Source of the DNA: Campylobacter sp.
GTDB lineage: Bacteria > Campylobacterota > Campylobacteria > Campylobacterales > Campylobacteraceae
Assembly: GCA_022775765.1 (NCBI GenBank)
Contig: JALFKC010000007.1
Coordinates: 1-35,562 of the forward strand
Length of the DNA: 35,562 nucleotides
Direction: 5' to 3'
Shown: positions 1-9,091 of the stretch, in pieces
Numbering within the stretch: position 1 is the first letter of the stretch
How the letters are laid out: each line of letters starts with the position of its first letter
Translations under genes and position numbers: made by a program
The notes under the pieces: generated by a model
What the model was told of the DNA's origin: nothing
Seen by the model: the letters and a program-made list of their open reading frames with translations, nothing else
Databases searched by the model: none

Positions 1-2603
1 GCTGGGGCGTTTGAGATAAATTTTTCGTTGCTTAGCATTGCATTAAGCTTTGAGATTTCTTTTTCAAGCTTAGCTTTTTGAGCTTCTAGGCGTCTTAAAA
101 TCGCACTTGTGTCTATGTCATTTAGTGGGACAAAAGAGGTCAAGCTTTCGCTCACATCGGCAATTGCATTTGGGATTTTCTCGTCTGTTAAACGTAGCTC
201 TTCGCACTTTGCTAGAAGTTTGATTTGATTTAAGCCATCTTCATCAAGGCTAAATTTAGAGTTAAATTTCGCGTAAGCTAGTGGGATTTTAGAGTTTCCT
301 AGCTCAATGACTGCTTTTGCCCTTCTTATGCTGACAATCGCTTCTATGATTTTTAAAAACTCATCTTCAATCTCAGTGTCTATTTTACCGGCCACCGGAT
401 AGTTCATAACCATAATTGAAGTGCTATTTTCAAGACTAGTGCCATTTAGTTCATGGTATAAAAACTCGCTGATAAATGGCATAAATGGGCTAAGAAGCTT
501 CATACTCTCTTTAAAAATCGCCCCAAGGTCTTTGATAGAGCTTTTCTCAGCCTTGCTTAGTTCAATCCCCCAGTCGCAAAACTCATCCCACAAAAACTTA
601 TAAATCTCATTCGCAGCGTCGTTAAATCGGTAGTTATCAAGGTTTTCTCTAACTCTTACAACACAACCATTAAATCTTGATAGCAAATATCTGCCGAGTT
701 TTGAGCTAATAGCGTCAATTTCGCCAAATTTTTCGCCATTTAGAAGTAGAAATTTATGAGCGTTATAGAGTTTATTGGTGAAATTTCTAACCTGAATCAT
801 CTTCTCATCGCTCATTCTAATATCTCGTCCTTGCACCGCTAAAAGTGCTAGAGCAAAACGCAGGATATCAGCACTATACTCATCGATTTTGACTAAAGGA
901 TCGATGACATTGCCTCTACTTTTACTCATCTTTTGGCCGTCTTTATCCTTAACTAGAGCGTGAAGATAGATATCTTTAAATGGTAATTTTTGAGTGGCGT
1001 TTTCACACTGAAACATCATCCTAGCCACCCAGAAAAACAAAATATCAAAGCCAGTAATTAGCATAGTGTTTGGATAAAACTCATCCAAATCCCCATCGAA
1101 CCATTTTTTACCCTTAAGATTTTGCTCGTTGCCCCAGCCAAGCGTTGAGATTGGCCAAAGTCCGCTACTAAACCAAGTATCAAGGACATCTTTATCTTGT
1201 GTGAAATTGCTTCCACCACACTTTGGACACTTGCTAGGGTGCTCATTCTCATCAGCCCACTGATGGCCACACTCGCAGTAAAACACAGGGATTTGATGGC
1301 CCCACCAAAGCTGCCTAGAAATGCACCAATCCTTTAGCTCTCTCATCCACGCATTAAAGCTATTTATCCAGTGGCTAGGGTAGAACTCACTTCCGCCATT
1401 ATTTACATCTTTTATCGCCTTTTGAGCGATTTCGGCCTTGACAAACCACTGCTTTGAGATGTAAGGCTCAACGACATTACCACACCTGTAGCAATATCCT
1501 ACTTGATTTGTGTAATCTTCAATCTTTTCTATAAATCCCATTTCATCAAGCTTTTTGGCTACAATCTCTCTAGCTTCAAGCCTTTCAAGGCCTTTAAATT
1601 CACCACATTTTTCGTTTAAAATTCCCTTTTCATCAAAGATTGTGATAAACTCTAAATTATGTCTTTTGCCAACTTCGTAGTCATTTTGGTCGTGAGCTGG
1701 GGTAACCTTAACAATACCTGTTGCAAACTCGCTATCTACATACTCATCAGCGATTATAGGAGTTTCACGGTTAATAAGTGGCAAGACTACCTTTTTGCCT
1801 ATTAAGTGTGAGTATCTTGTGTCGTTTGGATTTACCATTACAGCGGTGTCGCCAAAGTATGTTTCAGGGCGAGTAGTCGCAACTACAACATACGGCTTCG
1901 TCTCTCGCTTTATCTCCCCAAAATTCGCACTTGAACTGCACTCGGGCGTTTCGCAATGCGAATCGCTCTCTAAATTCTCATCTTTTAAATAGTAGCGGAT
2001 ATAGTAAAGCTTGCCCTTGTGCTCTTCGTGTTCGACCTCTATGTCGCTTAGTGCACCATCGTGCGTGCACCAATTCACCATATAGTTATCCCTGACGATT
2101 AGCCCTTTGTTATAAAGATCCACAAACGCTTTTCTAACTGCACTTTTAAGTCCATCATCCATCGTAAATCTAAGCCTACTCCAAGTTGGGGTTATGCCAA
2201 GTCGTTCCATTTGTGAGAGAATTTGACCGCCACTTTTTTCTTTCCACTCCCAAACTTTTTCTAGGAATTTCTCTCTGCCTATATCTTCTTTTTTGATATT
2301 TTTGGCTAATAGTTGCTTTTCTACGACATTTTGAGTTGCAATTCCAGCGTGATCCATCCCTGGCTGCCAAAGGGTTTTAAACCCATCCATTCTTTTATAT
2401 CTAGTCATTATATCTTGAAGCGTAAAGGTTAGCGAATGCCCTATATGAAGCACTCCTGTGACATTAGGTGGTGGCATCATTATACAAAAAACTTTGTCCT
2501 TTTTTTGGATATCTTTGTTGCCATCTATCTCAAAATAGCCCCTGTCTTTGCAAATTTTATAATATTTTTCTTCTATGCTTTTTGCGTCGTAAAAATCACT
2601 CAC
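1..2603 (-). CDS. valS: Valine--tRNA ligase, 3' end cut by window edge
   Basis: Class I aminoacyl-tRNA synthetase that charges tRNA-Val with valine in the cytoplasm and edits mischarged threonine. 867 codons are visible. The reading frame is open to base 1, and roughly 20 C-terminal residues of the coiled-coil arm are probably missing. The HIGH motif is HIGH at residues 53-56 (after PPPNVTGVL). KMSKS is at about 558-562 (DGQKMSKSRGN). The editing domain starts near VVVATTRPETYFGDT. A zinc-like CxC...CPKCG cluster lies in the middle. I chose the GTG start at 2603 because AAGGA lies about 8 bases upstream and the N-terminus MSDFYDAKSIEEKYYK fits the family. Just before the ATTRPET motif is a Cys- and Ser-rich stretch of about 30 residues that I do not recall from ordinary ValRS. 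See findings. Confidence 0.97.
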   Translation of the reverse strand, partial: MSDFYDAKSIEEKYYKICKDRGYFEIDGNKDIQKKDKVFCIMMPPPNVTGVLHIGHSLTFTLQDIMTRYKRMDGFKTLWQPGMDHAGIATQNVVEKQLLAKNIKKEDIGREKFLEKVWEWKEKSGGQILSQMERLGITPTWSRLRFTMDDGLKSAVRKAFVDLYNKGLIVRDNYMVNWCTHDGALSDIEVEHEEHKGKLYYIRYYLKDENLESDSHCETPECSSSANFGEIKRETKPYVVVATTRPETYFGDTAVMVNPNDTRYSHLIGKKVVLPLINRETPIIADEYVDSEFATGIVKVTPAHDQNDYEVGKRHNLEFITIFDEKGILNEKCGEFKGLERLEAREIVAKKLDEMGFIEKIEDYTNQVGYCYRCGNVVEPYISKQWFVKAEIAQKAIKDVNNGGSEFYPSHWINSFNAWMRELKDWCISRQLWWGHQIPVFYCECGHQWADENEHPSKCPKCGGSNFTQDKDVLDTWFSSGLWPISTLGWGNEQNLKGKKWFDGDLDEFYPNTMLITGFDILFFWVARMMFQCENATQKLPFKDIYLHALVKDKDGQKMSKSRGNVIDPLVKIDEYSADILRFALALLAVQGRDIRMSDEKMIQVRNFTNKLYNAHKFLLLNGEKFGEIDAISSKLGRYLLSRFNGCVVRVRENLDNYRFNDAANEIYKFLWDEFCDWGIELSKAEKSSIKDLGAIFKESMKLLSPFMPFISEFLYHELNGTSLENSTSIMVMNYPVAGKIDTEIEDEFLKIIEAIVSIRRAKAVIELGNSKIPLAYAKFNSKFSLDEDGLNQIKLLAKCEELRLTDEKIPNAIADVSESLTSFVPLNDIDTSAILRRLEAQKAKLEKEISKLNAMLSNEKFISNAP

Positions 2604-2637
2604 TTTATTAGTCCTTAAAATTTATAAAATAGTTGAG

Positions 2638-2643
2638 ATTATA
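2638..2643 (-). promoter_or_regulatory. Probable -10 box for valS
   Basis: On the minus strand a perfect TATAAT lies 35 bases before the GTG start of valS, preceded by TTTGGA. No -35 box is evident, which is usual for Campylobacter sigma-70 promoters. It sits between the end of pepT and valS, so valS probably has its own transcript. Confidence 0.5.
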
Positions 2644-2671
2644 TCCAAATTCATATAAGATAATGTTAAAT

Positions 2672-3886
2672 TTACCCCTTTATTATCTCTTTTATAGTAT
2701 TTGAAGCGGCCTTTAATGAGCTAACTGGCAAATATTCATAAATTGAGTGAAAATTGTGAGCTCCAGTAAAAATATTAGGGCAAGGAACGCCTTTTTGAGA
2801 GATTACAGCTCCATCATATCCGCCACGCATTGGTTTGATTATAGGTTTAATGTCAAGCTTTTTGTAAGCATTAAGTGCTCTTTTGATAGCTGGGGCGTCT
2901 GTGGTTTTTAGAGAGTTAAAGACATTTTCGTATCTTTTGCTTAAATTTATTTTGATCCTATCTTCACCATAAATTTTGCCAAAACTATCAGCAATATCTT
3001 GCAAAAACTGCATTCTCTTATCAAATTTTTTGTCATCAAATTCTCTAATATCTAGTTTTAACACAGTTTTTGCACTATTTCCGCTAAGCTCTTTTACCCA
3101 AAAATACCCATCTTTATTTTCTGTGTATTCAGGTGCTTCACCGCCCGGAAGTAGTGAGATAAACTTATGAGCTAGCAAAAGCGAATTTACAAGCTTATTT
3201 TTAGCATTCATAGGGTGAGCTGAAACCCCATAAAATGTCACTTCTGCATTGCCCGCATTCCAGTTTTCATATATAAACTCGCCAACTTCGCAACAATCTA
3301 GGCAGTATCCAAAATCCGCATCAATCTCGCTGATATCAAGAGCTTTTGCACCCCTTAGACCTTGTTCTTCATCGGGCAAAAAGCACACTGTAACTTTGCC
3401 GTGTTTGATATCTGGGTTTTTAGTAAAATACTGCACCGCGTCCATTATTGCAGCTATCGCAGCCTTATCATCAGCCCCAAGTAGGCTTGTGCCATCAGTT
3501 GTGATAATATCATCACCTATATAATTTTTAAGCTCTTTGTGCTCGCTCTCTTTTAGATAAATTTCACCGCCCAAATGTATGTCGCCACCTTTATAATGCG
3601 TGATTTTAGCTTTTGTATCGCCACTTTGTTCGGCACTTGTATCAAGGTGGGCAAAAAACGCAATTTTTGGCAAATTCTCATCAGTATTTGCTTCTAAAAC
3701 AGCAGTTGTGATGGCATTAGGTCGAACTTTTATCTCTTTTAGACCAAGCTTTTTAAGCTCGCTTTTGAGTAAATTTGCTAGTTCTAGCTCATTTGGATTA
3801 GATGGCATAATCCCATTAGCACCATTTTGCCTGTTTGTGGTGGTGTTTATGCGTGTGTAGTTTAAAAACCTCTCTACAATGTCCAT
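2672..3886 (-). CDS. pepT: Peptidase T (tripeptide aminopeptidase, M20 family)
   Basis: Cytoplasmic di-zinc aminopeptidase that removes the N-terminal residue from tripeptides. The 404 residues match the usual length of about 405-410. Metal and catalytic positions line up with the family: H80 and D82 in AHLDTS, D140 in LLGADD, E173/E174 in PDEEQG, D197 in CLDCCE and H380 in GAHNFHSIYEY. The dimerisation (lid) domain lies between about residues 205 and 315. The PDEEQG sequence replaces the more usual PDEEIG, a mild variation. The ATG at 3886 has AGGAT upstream. It lies upstream of valS on the same strand, 68 bases away, and divergently from the helicase gene. Confidence 0.95.
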   Translation of the reverse strand: MDIVERFLNYTRINTTTNRQNGANGIMPSNPNELELANLLKSELKKLGLKEIKVRPNAITTAVLEANTDENLPKIAFFAHLDTSAEQSGDTKAKITHYKGGDIHLGGEIYLKESEHKELKNYIGDDIITTDGTSLLGADDKAAIAAIMDAVQYFTKNPDIKHGKVTVCFLPDEEQGLRGAKALDISEIDADFGYCLDCCEVGEFIYENWNAGNAEVTFYGVSAHPMNAKNKLVNSLLLAHKFISLLPGGEAPEYTENKDGYFWVKELSGNSAKTVLKLDIREFDDKKFDKRMQFLQDIADSFGKIYGEDRIKINLSKRYENVFNSLKTTDAPAIKRALNAYKKLDIKPIIKPMRGGYDGAVISQKGVPCPNIFTGAHNFHSIYEYLPVSSLKAASNTIKEIIKG

Positions 3887-3943
3887 TTTTCATCCTTTAA
3901 CTTAAAATTTATTATTAGATTTAAAACTTAATAATTGCTAGAA

Positions 3944-3949
3944 ATTATA
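3944..3949 (-). promoter_or_regulatory. Probable extended -10 box for pepT
   Basis: TATAAT on the minus strand preceded by TTGG (a TGn-type extension), 58 bases before the pepT ATG. The pepT/helicase spacer is a divergent promoter region of about 130 bases. Confidence 0.45.
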
Positions 3950-4018
3950 CCAATTTTTTGAAATTTAAAACTAAAATAAGCCTCTTTTGATAAGATACCG
4001 CTTTTTAAAAGGAGAGAT

Positions 4019-6052
4019 ATGCCACTTTCAAAACTTAACCAAGAGCAATATGCCGCCGCAACCGCACCAAGCGGACACAACCTTGTCATCGCAAGTGCAG
4101 GGACAGGCAAAACAAGCACAATTGTAGCAAGGATAGCACACCTGTTAAATTTAGGTGTTAATCCACAAAAGATCCTACTTCTAACCTTTACAAACAAAGC
4201 AGCTACCGAGATGATAAGTAGGCTAGAGCGGTATTTTGATTCAAGTATCACTAGCAAAATTACAGCAGGAACTTTCCACTCTGTGTCGTTTTTGCTATTA
4301 AAAGAGCTAAATAAACCTGTAGTTTTAAAGCAGCCCAGTGAGCTTAAAATTCTATTAAAAAGCCTAATAGCTCGCAGACAGTTTCACCATATCAGCGACA
4401 CCAAGCCTTACTCTGGAGCGTATTTATATGATGTGTATTCGCTTTATCAAAACAAAGAGATGGAGCTTAGTTTTTATGATTGGTTTAGCATAAACTACGA
4501 AGATCAGGCGTGTTATGCAGAAATTTATGATGATATTTTAATGGAATTTGAAAAGGAAAAAGCTAGATTTAACTACGCAGATTTTAACGACATACTCATC
4601 AAGATGAAAAAAGAGCTCAAAAAAGGTGCACCTCTTTATTTTGATGAAATTTTAGTCGATGAATACCAAGATACTAACTCACTTCAAGGCTCGTTAATTG
4701 ACGCTTTTAGCACAAAAAGCCTATTTTGCGTGGGAGATTTTGACCAAAGCATTTATGCGTTTAATGGAGCAAACATAGGTATTATTGGAAGCTTTGGCAA
4801 ACGCTTTAGCGACGCTAAAATTTACGCACTAAATATTAACTACCGCTCAAGTTCAAGTATTTTAGCTCTAGCAAATAAAGTCATCGCAAACAACCCCCGC
4901 CTTTATGAGAAAAAACTTGTCGTTGGCAGAGCTGGAAGCTTTAAATCTCCTAGACTTTTAATTTATGAAGATATCATCACGCAGTATTCAAATGTTGCAC
5001 AATTAATTGCGGGGTCGGCCTTGCCAAAGGATAAAATCGCCGTGATTTTTCGCAACAATTCATCTGCTGATGGCGTTGAGATAGCTCTAAAAGAAGTAGG
5101 GCTTAACTGCAAGAGAAAAGGTGGGGTTAGCTTTTTTGAAAGCAGAGAAATTAAAGCTTTTGTGGATTTGGTGGGGATTATTATCAATCCAAAAGATATG
5201 GTGGCGTTTATGAATATTTGCGAATACGCCCAGGGCGTGGGAAGTGCCCTTAGCAAGGAGATTTTTGACGCACTTTTAGCACTAGGGGATGGCTCAATTA
5301 TCAAAGGATTTTTAAACCCCAATAGAAGTGTGAGAGTGTATGAGAAAAAAAAGCGAAGTTATCAGCTAGGGCTCTTTGATGACCTTGATACAATAGGCTC
5401 GGTTGGCAGGTTTGGTTCTCTTGGATTTGATGAGTTTTTCTTCTCTCACCCTGTGCTTAAAAATGCCAAATTAAGCACTCAAGGGGCTGAGTTTTTAAAT
5501 GAAATTTATAAACTTTTAAGGTCTTTAAAAAACAGCACCAAAACTTCAAGTATTTTAAGCGAAATTCAAACTTCAAAAATCTTTAGCGAAATAGCAAATT
5601 CTATCGCAACCAAAAGGGCAACTTCCAAAAATGGCAAGGTCGATGAAGAACGCAAAAAAGATGAACTTGCTAGGATTTTCAACAAGGTTGAAACCATAAA
5701 GCAGATGTCCAAAAAATACACAACTATTGATAAATTCTACAACTTTATCGCTCTTGGATCAAAAGAGCTAGAAAATGGCGAAGGGGTGAATTTGCTTAGC
5801 ATTCACGCTAGTAAAGGGCTTGAGTTTGAGCTTGTTTTCATAGTTGATCTCGCTCAAAATCGCTTCCCAAATTTAAAGCTAATGAGTATGGGTGGAAGCT
5901 TAGAAGAAGAAAGACGGCTTTTTTATGTAGCGGTGACTAGGGCTAGGGATGAGCTAATTTTGACATACGCAAAAAATGATAAAATTCGCAAAATTTCATA
6001 TGAGCCAAGCCAGTTTTTAAAGGAGGCTGGAATGGTAAAAGATAGCCTTTAA
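4019..6052 (+). CDS. uvrD: UvrD/Rep-family ATP-dependent DNA helicase
   Basis: Superfamily 1A 3'-5' DNA helicase, probably acting in excision repair or replication restart. All the motifs can be read in order: Q motif LNQEQYAAA near residues 6-14, Walker A ASAGTGKTS with K31, motif Ia LTFTNKAATEM, motif II DEYQDT at about 214, motif III VGDFDQSIYAFNGA, motif IV INYRSSSSIL, motif V LLSIHASKGLEFELVF, and motif VI RRLFYVAVTRARDEL at about 630-645. The 677 residues are a little short for E. coli UvrD (720) but normal for epsilonproteobacteria. AAGGAGAG precedes the ATG. A helicase of this kind next to valS is also the arrangement I recall from C. jejuni. UvrD, PcrA and Rep cannot be told apart from the sequence alone, so the symbol is tentative. 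Confidence 0.93.
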   Translation: MPLSKLNQEQYAAATAPSGHNLVIASAGTGKTSTIVARIAHLLNLGVNPQKILLLTFTNKAATEMISRLERYFDSSITSKITAGTFHSVSFLLLKELNKPVVLKQPSELKILLKSLIARRQFHHISDTKPYSGAYLYDVYSLYQNKEMELSFYDWFSINYEDQACYAEIYDDILMEFEKEKARFNYADFNDILIKMKKELKKGAPLYFDEILVDEYQDTNSLQGSLIDAFSTKSLFCVGDFDQSIYAFNGANIGIIGSFGKRFSDAKIYALNINYRSSSSILALANKVIANNPRLYEKKLVVGRAGSFKSPRLLIYEDIITQYSNVAQLIAGSALPKDKIAVIFRNNSSADGVEIALKEVGLNCKRKGGVSFFESREIKAFVDLVGIIINPKDMVAFMNICEYAQGVGSALSKEIFDALLALGDGSIIKGFLNPNRSVRVYEKKKRSYQLGLFDDLDTIGSVGRFGSLGFDEFFFSHPVLKNAKLSTQGAEFLNEIYKLLRSLKNSTKTSSILSEIQTSKIFSEIANSIATKRATSKNGKVDEERKKDELARIFNKVETIKQMSKKYTTIDKFYNFIALGSKELENGEGVNLLSIHASKGLEFELVFIVDLAQNRFPNLKLMSMGGSLEEERRLFYVAVTRARDELILTYAKNDKIRKISYEPSQFLKEAGMVKDSL

Positions 6053-6069
6053 ATTTATCAAATTTAATG

Positions 6070-6075
6070 TAGAAT
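6070..6075 (+). promoter_or_regulatory. Possible -10 box for the WG-repeat gene
   Basis: TAGAAT at this position follows the helicase stop codon and precedes the AAAAGGA site and ATG at 6098. The spacing to the start (about 22 bases) is short but workable. No -35 box is visible. Confidence 0.3.
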
Positions 6076-6097
6076 AGTGAAATTTAAAAGGACAAAA

Positions 6098-7126
6098 ATG
6101 AAAAAAATATCTGCTTTTTTGATGGTTATTTTGGTAGGTTTAGCATTTGCTAAGCCAAATATTGAGTATTTAGCCAGCGTGGAAGTTGGCGAAAAATGGG
6201 GCTTTGTGGGAAGTGATGGTGAGTTTGTCATTGAGCCCAAATTTGACTTCACGTGGAAATTCGGGGGTAGTGATTTAGCCCCTGTTAAGTTTGGAAATTT
6301 ATGGGGATATATTGACGCTAGCGGTGAGTTTAAAATCGAGCCAAAATTTGACGACGCTTTAGCTTTTAGCGGTGAGTTTGCAAGGGTGCAGGTTGATTAC
6401 AAATGGGGATTTATCGGCATAAATGGTGAGTTTGTCATTGAGCCACGCTTTGAAAGGGCTGGAAATTTCACCCAAAATCTAGCCCCAGCTCAGATTGATG
6501 GCAAATTTGGCTTTATAGGTAAAAGTGGCGAGTTTAAAATAGAGCCAAAATTTGAAAGAGCGAACGAATTTGCAAACGATTTAGCCAGCGTGGAAGTTGG
6601 CGAAAAATGGGGCTTTATTGACACCGATGGCAAGTTTGCGATAGAGCCCAAATTCGACTTGGTTATGAGCTTTGATGATAATGGTTTGACTCCAGCTAGC
6701 GTGAATAAAAAATGGGGATTTATTGATAAGAGCGGTGAGTTTGTGATTGAGCCAAATTTTGATAGGGTTGATAGCTTTAAAAACAGCCTAGCAAGAGTGA
6801 TAAAAGATGGTAAATGGGGCTTTATAAATCTTGATGGCAAGTTTGTGATAGAGCCAAAATTTGACGGCATTAGCGAGTTTGCAAATGGCCTAGCAAAAGT
6901 TAAGATGGGTGGAAAATTTGGCTTTATTGATAAGAGTAGCGAGTTTAAAATAGAGCCAAAATTTGATATGGCGTGGGACTTTGCAGATAATGGTTTAGCA
7001 GCTGTTAAGGTTGGCGAAAAATGGGGCTTTATTGACACCGATGGCAAGTTTGTGATAGAGCCAAAATTTGATAATGCAAGTAGTTTTGTGCCTACAAATA
7101 TTGAAACTACTATAAAAAAAGACTGA
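6098..7126 (+). CDS. Secreted WG-repeat protein, nine tandem repeats
   Basis: A 342-residue protein of unknown function made almost entirely of WG (tryptophan-glycine) repeats. The ATG at 6098 is preferred over an in-frame GTG at 6077: AAAAGG lies about 6 bases upstream of it, and it gives a clean signal peptide (MKKISAFLMVILVGLAFA, cleavage likely after FAFA-like LAFA), so export to the periplasm or beyond is expected. Nine units of about 34 residues follow the pattern KWGFIDxxGEFVIEPKFD; two have KFGF and one LWGY in place of KWGF. At DNA level some units are nearly identical, pointing to recent internal duplication or gene conversion. WG repeats occur in many bacterial surface or secreted proteins and no common activity can be assigned here. 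Six bases separate it from the broken hydrolase gene downstream, so the two were probably one transcript. Confidence 0.85.
   Translation: MKKISAFLMVILVGLAFAKPNIEYLASVEVGEKWGFVGSDGEFVIEPKFDFTWKFGGSDLAPVKFGNLWGYIDASGEFKIEPKFDDALAFSGEFARVQVDYKWGFIGINGEFVIEPRFERAGNFTQNLAPAQIDGKFGFIGKSGEFKIEPKFERANEFANDLASVEVGEKWGFIDTDGKFAIEPKFDLVMSFDDNGLTPASVNKKWGFIDKSGEFVIEPNFDRVDSFKNSLARVIKDGKWGFINLDGKFVIEPKFDGISEFANGLAKVKMGGKFGFIDKSSEFKIEPKFDMAWDFADNGLAAVKVGEKWGFIDTDGKFVIEPKFDNASSFVPTNIETTIKKD
6170..7052 (+). repeat. Near-identical direct repeats inside the WG gene
   Basis: Bases 6170-6205 are identical to 6581-6616 (36 bases), and 6596-6638 are identical to 7010-7052 (43 bases). They correspond to the first, fifth and ninth WG units. 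The other units are diverged in sequence but keep the roughly 102-base period. Such blocks would allow unit gain or loss by recombination. Confidence 0.85.
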
Positions 7127-7132
7127 TTTAAA

Positions 7133-7913
7133 ATGGCTGGAATTTTAACTAAACTTATAAAAATTTTAGCCATCTCTTATGTTTTATTTATTGCTATTTT
7201 ATATCTTTTTCAAGAAAAATTAATATTTTTACCACAAAAACTAGATCAAAATTTTAGCTATAAATTTAGTTCAAATTTCAGTGAAATTTGGCTAGAAAAT
7301 GGCGATATAAGGCTTAATGCCTTGCACTTTAAAAGCGAAAATCCAAAAGGAATTGTAGTTTTTATGCACGGAAACTATGGAAATTTAAGTCAGTGGAGCG
7401 ATTTGGGAGACGAATTTTTAAGGATAGGATATGATTTTTTAATTTATGATTACAGAGGTTATGGCAAAAGTGGCGGTAAAATCACTAGTGAGAGTGAGCT
7501 TTAAACGATGCTAGGGTGGTTTTGAGTTACGCATTAAAACGCTTTAGCAAAGATGAGATACTCGTGGTTGGCTATAGTATCGGAAGTGGCATCGCCGCTA
7601 AAATCTCTAGTGAAAATGAGTTAAAGCTTTTGCTAGTAGCCCCTTATGAGAGTTTAGAGATTTTAGCTAAAGAGATGGTTAAAATAGCCCAAAATTTCTA
7701 ATCAAATACAAGATAAAAACTTATGAATTTTTGCAAACAAAAAAATCAAAAACTGTGATAATCCATGGCAAAAAAGATGAAATCATCCCTATATCACACT
7801 CTTTAAATCTTGCGAAATTTATACAAAATGGCAAATTTTACAAGCTCGACGCAAGACATAATGATATCTTAAGAAATAGTGAATTTTATGAAATTTTTAG
7901 AGATAATTTTTAA
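7133..7913 (+). pseudogene. Alpha/beta hydrolase, two frameshifts
   Basis: Remnant of a membrane-anchored serine hydrolase of the ABHD/YfhR type. Piece one (7133-7504) has an N-terminal membrane segment (YVLFIAILYLFQ), the oxyanion segment VVFMHGNYGN and the YDYRGYGKSGG motif. Piece two (read to 7701) has the nucleophile elbow VVGYSIGSG. Piece three (read to 7913) has the acid loop IIHGKKDEIIP and the catalytic histidine in DARHNDI. Adding one T to the TTT run at 7500-7502 and one to the run at 7695-7697 restores one continuous frame through all the motifs. As read, the product would stop after about 123 residues, before the nucleophile, so it should be inactive. It follows the WG-repeat gene by 6 bases. 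Sequencing error in short T runs is the alternative explanation. Confidence 0.85.
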
Positions 7914-7925
7914 GTTTTAATATAA

Positions 7926-7946
7926 AAGGGGGAATTTACGCCCCTT
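7926..7946 (-). terminator. Hairpin between two convergent broken genes
   Basis: AAGGGG and CCCCTT pair across a short loop. On the minus strand the stem is followed by TTATATT, so it would best serve the minus-strand metallo-hydrolase gene. It may also stop plus-strand transcription. Confidence 0.5.
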
Positions 7947-7950
7947 AAAA

Positions 7951-8703
7951 TTAAGCTACATCTAAACTTTCGCCATCTTGCGGTATAGTGATATCAAAAT
8001 TATGCTTTTTAGCATAATCTCTAAGCTCGTCTCTACTCAGGCTTAAATGGTTAATTACGCCCATATGGCTTGCGATGATAGTTGCATTTGGTGCGTCAAG
8101 GCAGACTTTGAGTGTGTCTTCTTTACTCATTATTATGCTCTCGCCATCATCAAGTTTTGCGTCACACGAGTTTAGCACTATCGCATTTGGATTGCTAGCT
8201 TGGATAGTAGCTTTAACTTCGTCATTATAGATAGTATCGCCTACAAGATAGAGTTTGCTTTTGCTATCATCAAATATCATTCCCATTGCAGTTCCTAAAA
8301 GCTCGTCAGCCTCTTCTAAGGCTTTTTTGGTTTCGTGAGCACAATTTGGTAGGGGTGAGTTTTACGCCTTTAAACTCACTTCCATCTTGCAAAATAGTTA
8401 CGTTTTCAAATCAATACCCCAAAAGCTCATTTGTGTCACTTTCATTTTGACAGAAAATTACTGAGCTTTTTGGGATTTGCTTGATAGCGTATTCATCAAA
8501 ATGATCTGGGTGAGTGTGAGCAATGATGAGTGCGTCAAAGTCTAACACCTTATCCACGCTAAAAGGCAGATCAACCCTAGGCTACTTATAGTATTTGCAA
8601 TACCATCATAAGCCCCTTTTGGGGCTAGAAGTGGATCGACTAAAAACTTTACGCCATTTGCTTCAATGGCAACTGTAGCGTTTCTTATTTGAGTAAATTT
8701 CAT
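7951..8703 (-). pseudogene. Metallo-beta-lactamase-fold hydrolase, several lesions
   Basis: Remnant of an MBL-fold metal-dependent hydrolase. The ATG at 8703 begins MKFTQIRNATVAIEANGVKF, and the zinc-binding motif HTHPDHFD lies further on in another frame. The frame breaks near 8575-8583, meets TGA at 8411-8413, and breaks again near 8343-8355. From there a clean C-terminal piece runs to TAA at 7951, with VGDTIYNDEV and SHMGVINHLS. Three independent lesions make this a pseudogene with high confidence. It lies 20 bases downstream of the ArsR-type regulator on the same strand, so the two formed an operon and the enzyme was probably the regulated product. The former substrate cannot be inferred. 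Confidence 0.88.
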
Positions 8704-8723
8704 ACTATATCCTTTAAATTAGC

Positions 8724-9074
8724 TTAAATTTGCTTTAAGCCTTGATTTAAAATATAGCTTATATCGTCGTTTATTAGGCTATAATAGATGACCTTGCCAT
8801 CGCGTCTGTTTTTGACAAAGTCGGCTTGCTTAAGGACTCTAAGCTGATATGATATGGATGGCTGTGACATATTAAGAAGTGCTGCGATATCGCACACGCA
8901 CAGCTCAGTCTTGGCTAGGGTTAGAAGCACTCTAACTCTAGTATTGTCAGCAAAAACCTTGAAAAACTCAGCTAGTTTTGAGCTTTCATCATCATCTATC
9001 ATCTGCTTTTTTAGTGTTTGAACCAACTCTTTATTGATAAAAATAGTTGGTATAAAATTATGAGTTTCTTGCAT
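8724..9074 (-). CDS. ArsR/SmtB-family metal(loid)-responsive repressor
   Basis: A 116-residue winged-helix repressor. The core runs from LAEFFKVFADNTRVRVLL to the beta-wing KNRRDGKVIYYSL, with the recognition helix around MSQPSISYQLRVLKQADF. The sequence ELCVCD (C59 and C61) in helix 3 is the site that binds As(III)/Sb(III), or soft metals, in ArsR/CadC-type members, and these are its only cysteines. This suggests derepression by a thiophilic metal or by thiol chemistry, but the ligand is an inference. The start has AAAAAGGAG upstream. The gene is intact while the metallo-hydrolase directly downstream is broken, so its only visible partner is gone. It is divergent from fumC. Confidence 0.9.
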   Translation of the reverse strand: MQETHNFIPTIFINKELVQTLKKQMIDDDESSKLAEFFKVFADNTRVRVLLTLAKTELCVCDIAALLNMSQPSISYQLRVLKQADFVKNRRDGKVIYYSLINDDISYILNQGLKQI

Positions 9075-9091
9075 AAATTCTCCTTTTTGGA

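Noticed and set aside
6490-7173. Long open frame (227 codons) on the minus strand opposite the WG-repeat gene
   Set aside because: It is a mirror of the repeats: its own text repeats with the same period, it lacks a ribosome site, and the plus-strand protein has a clear signal peptide and motif.
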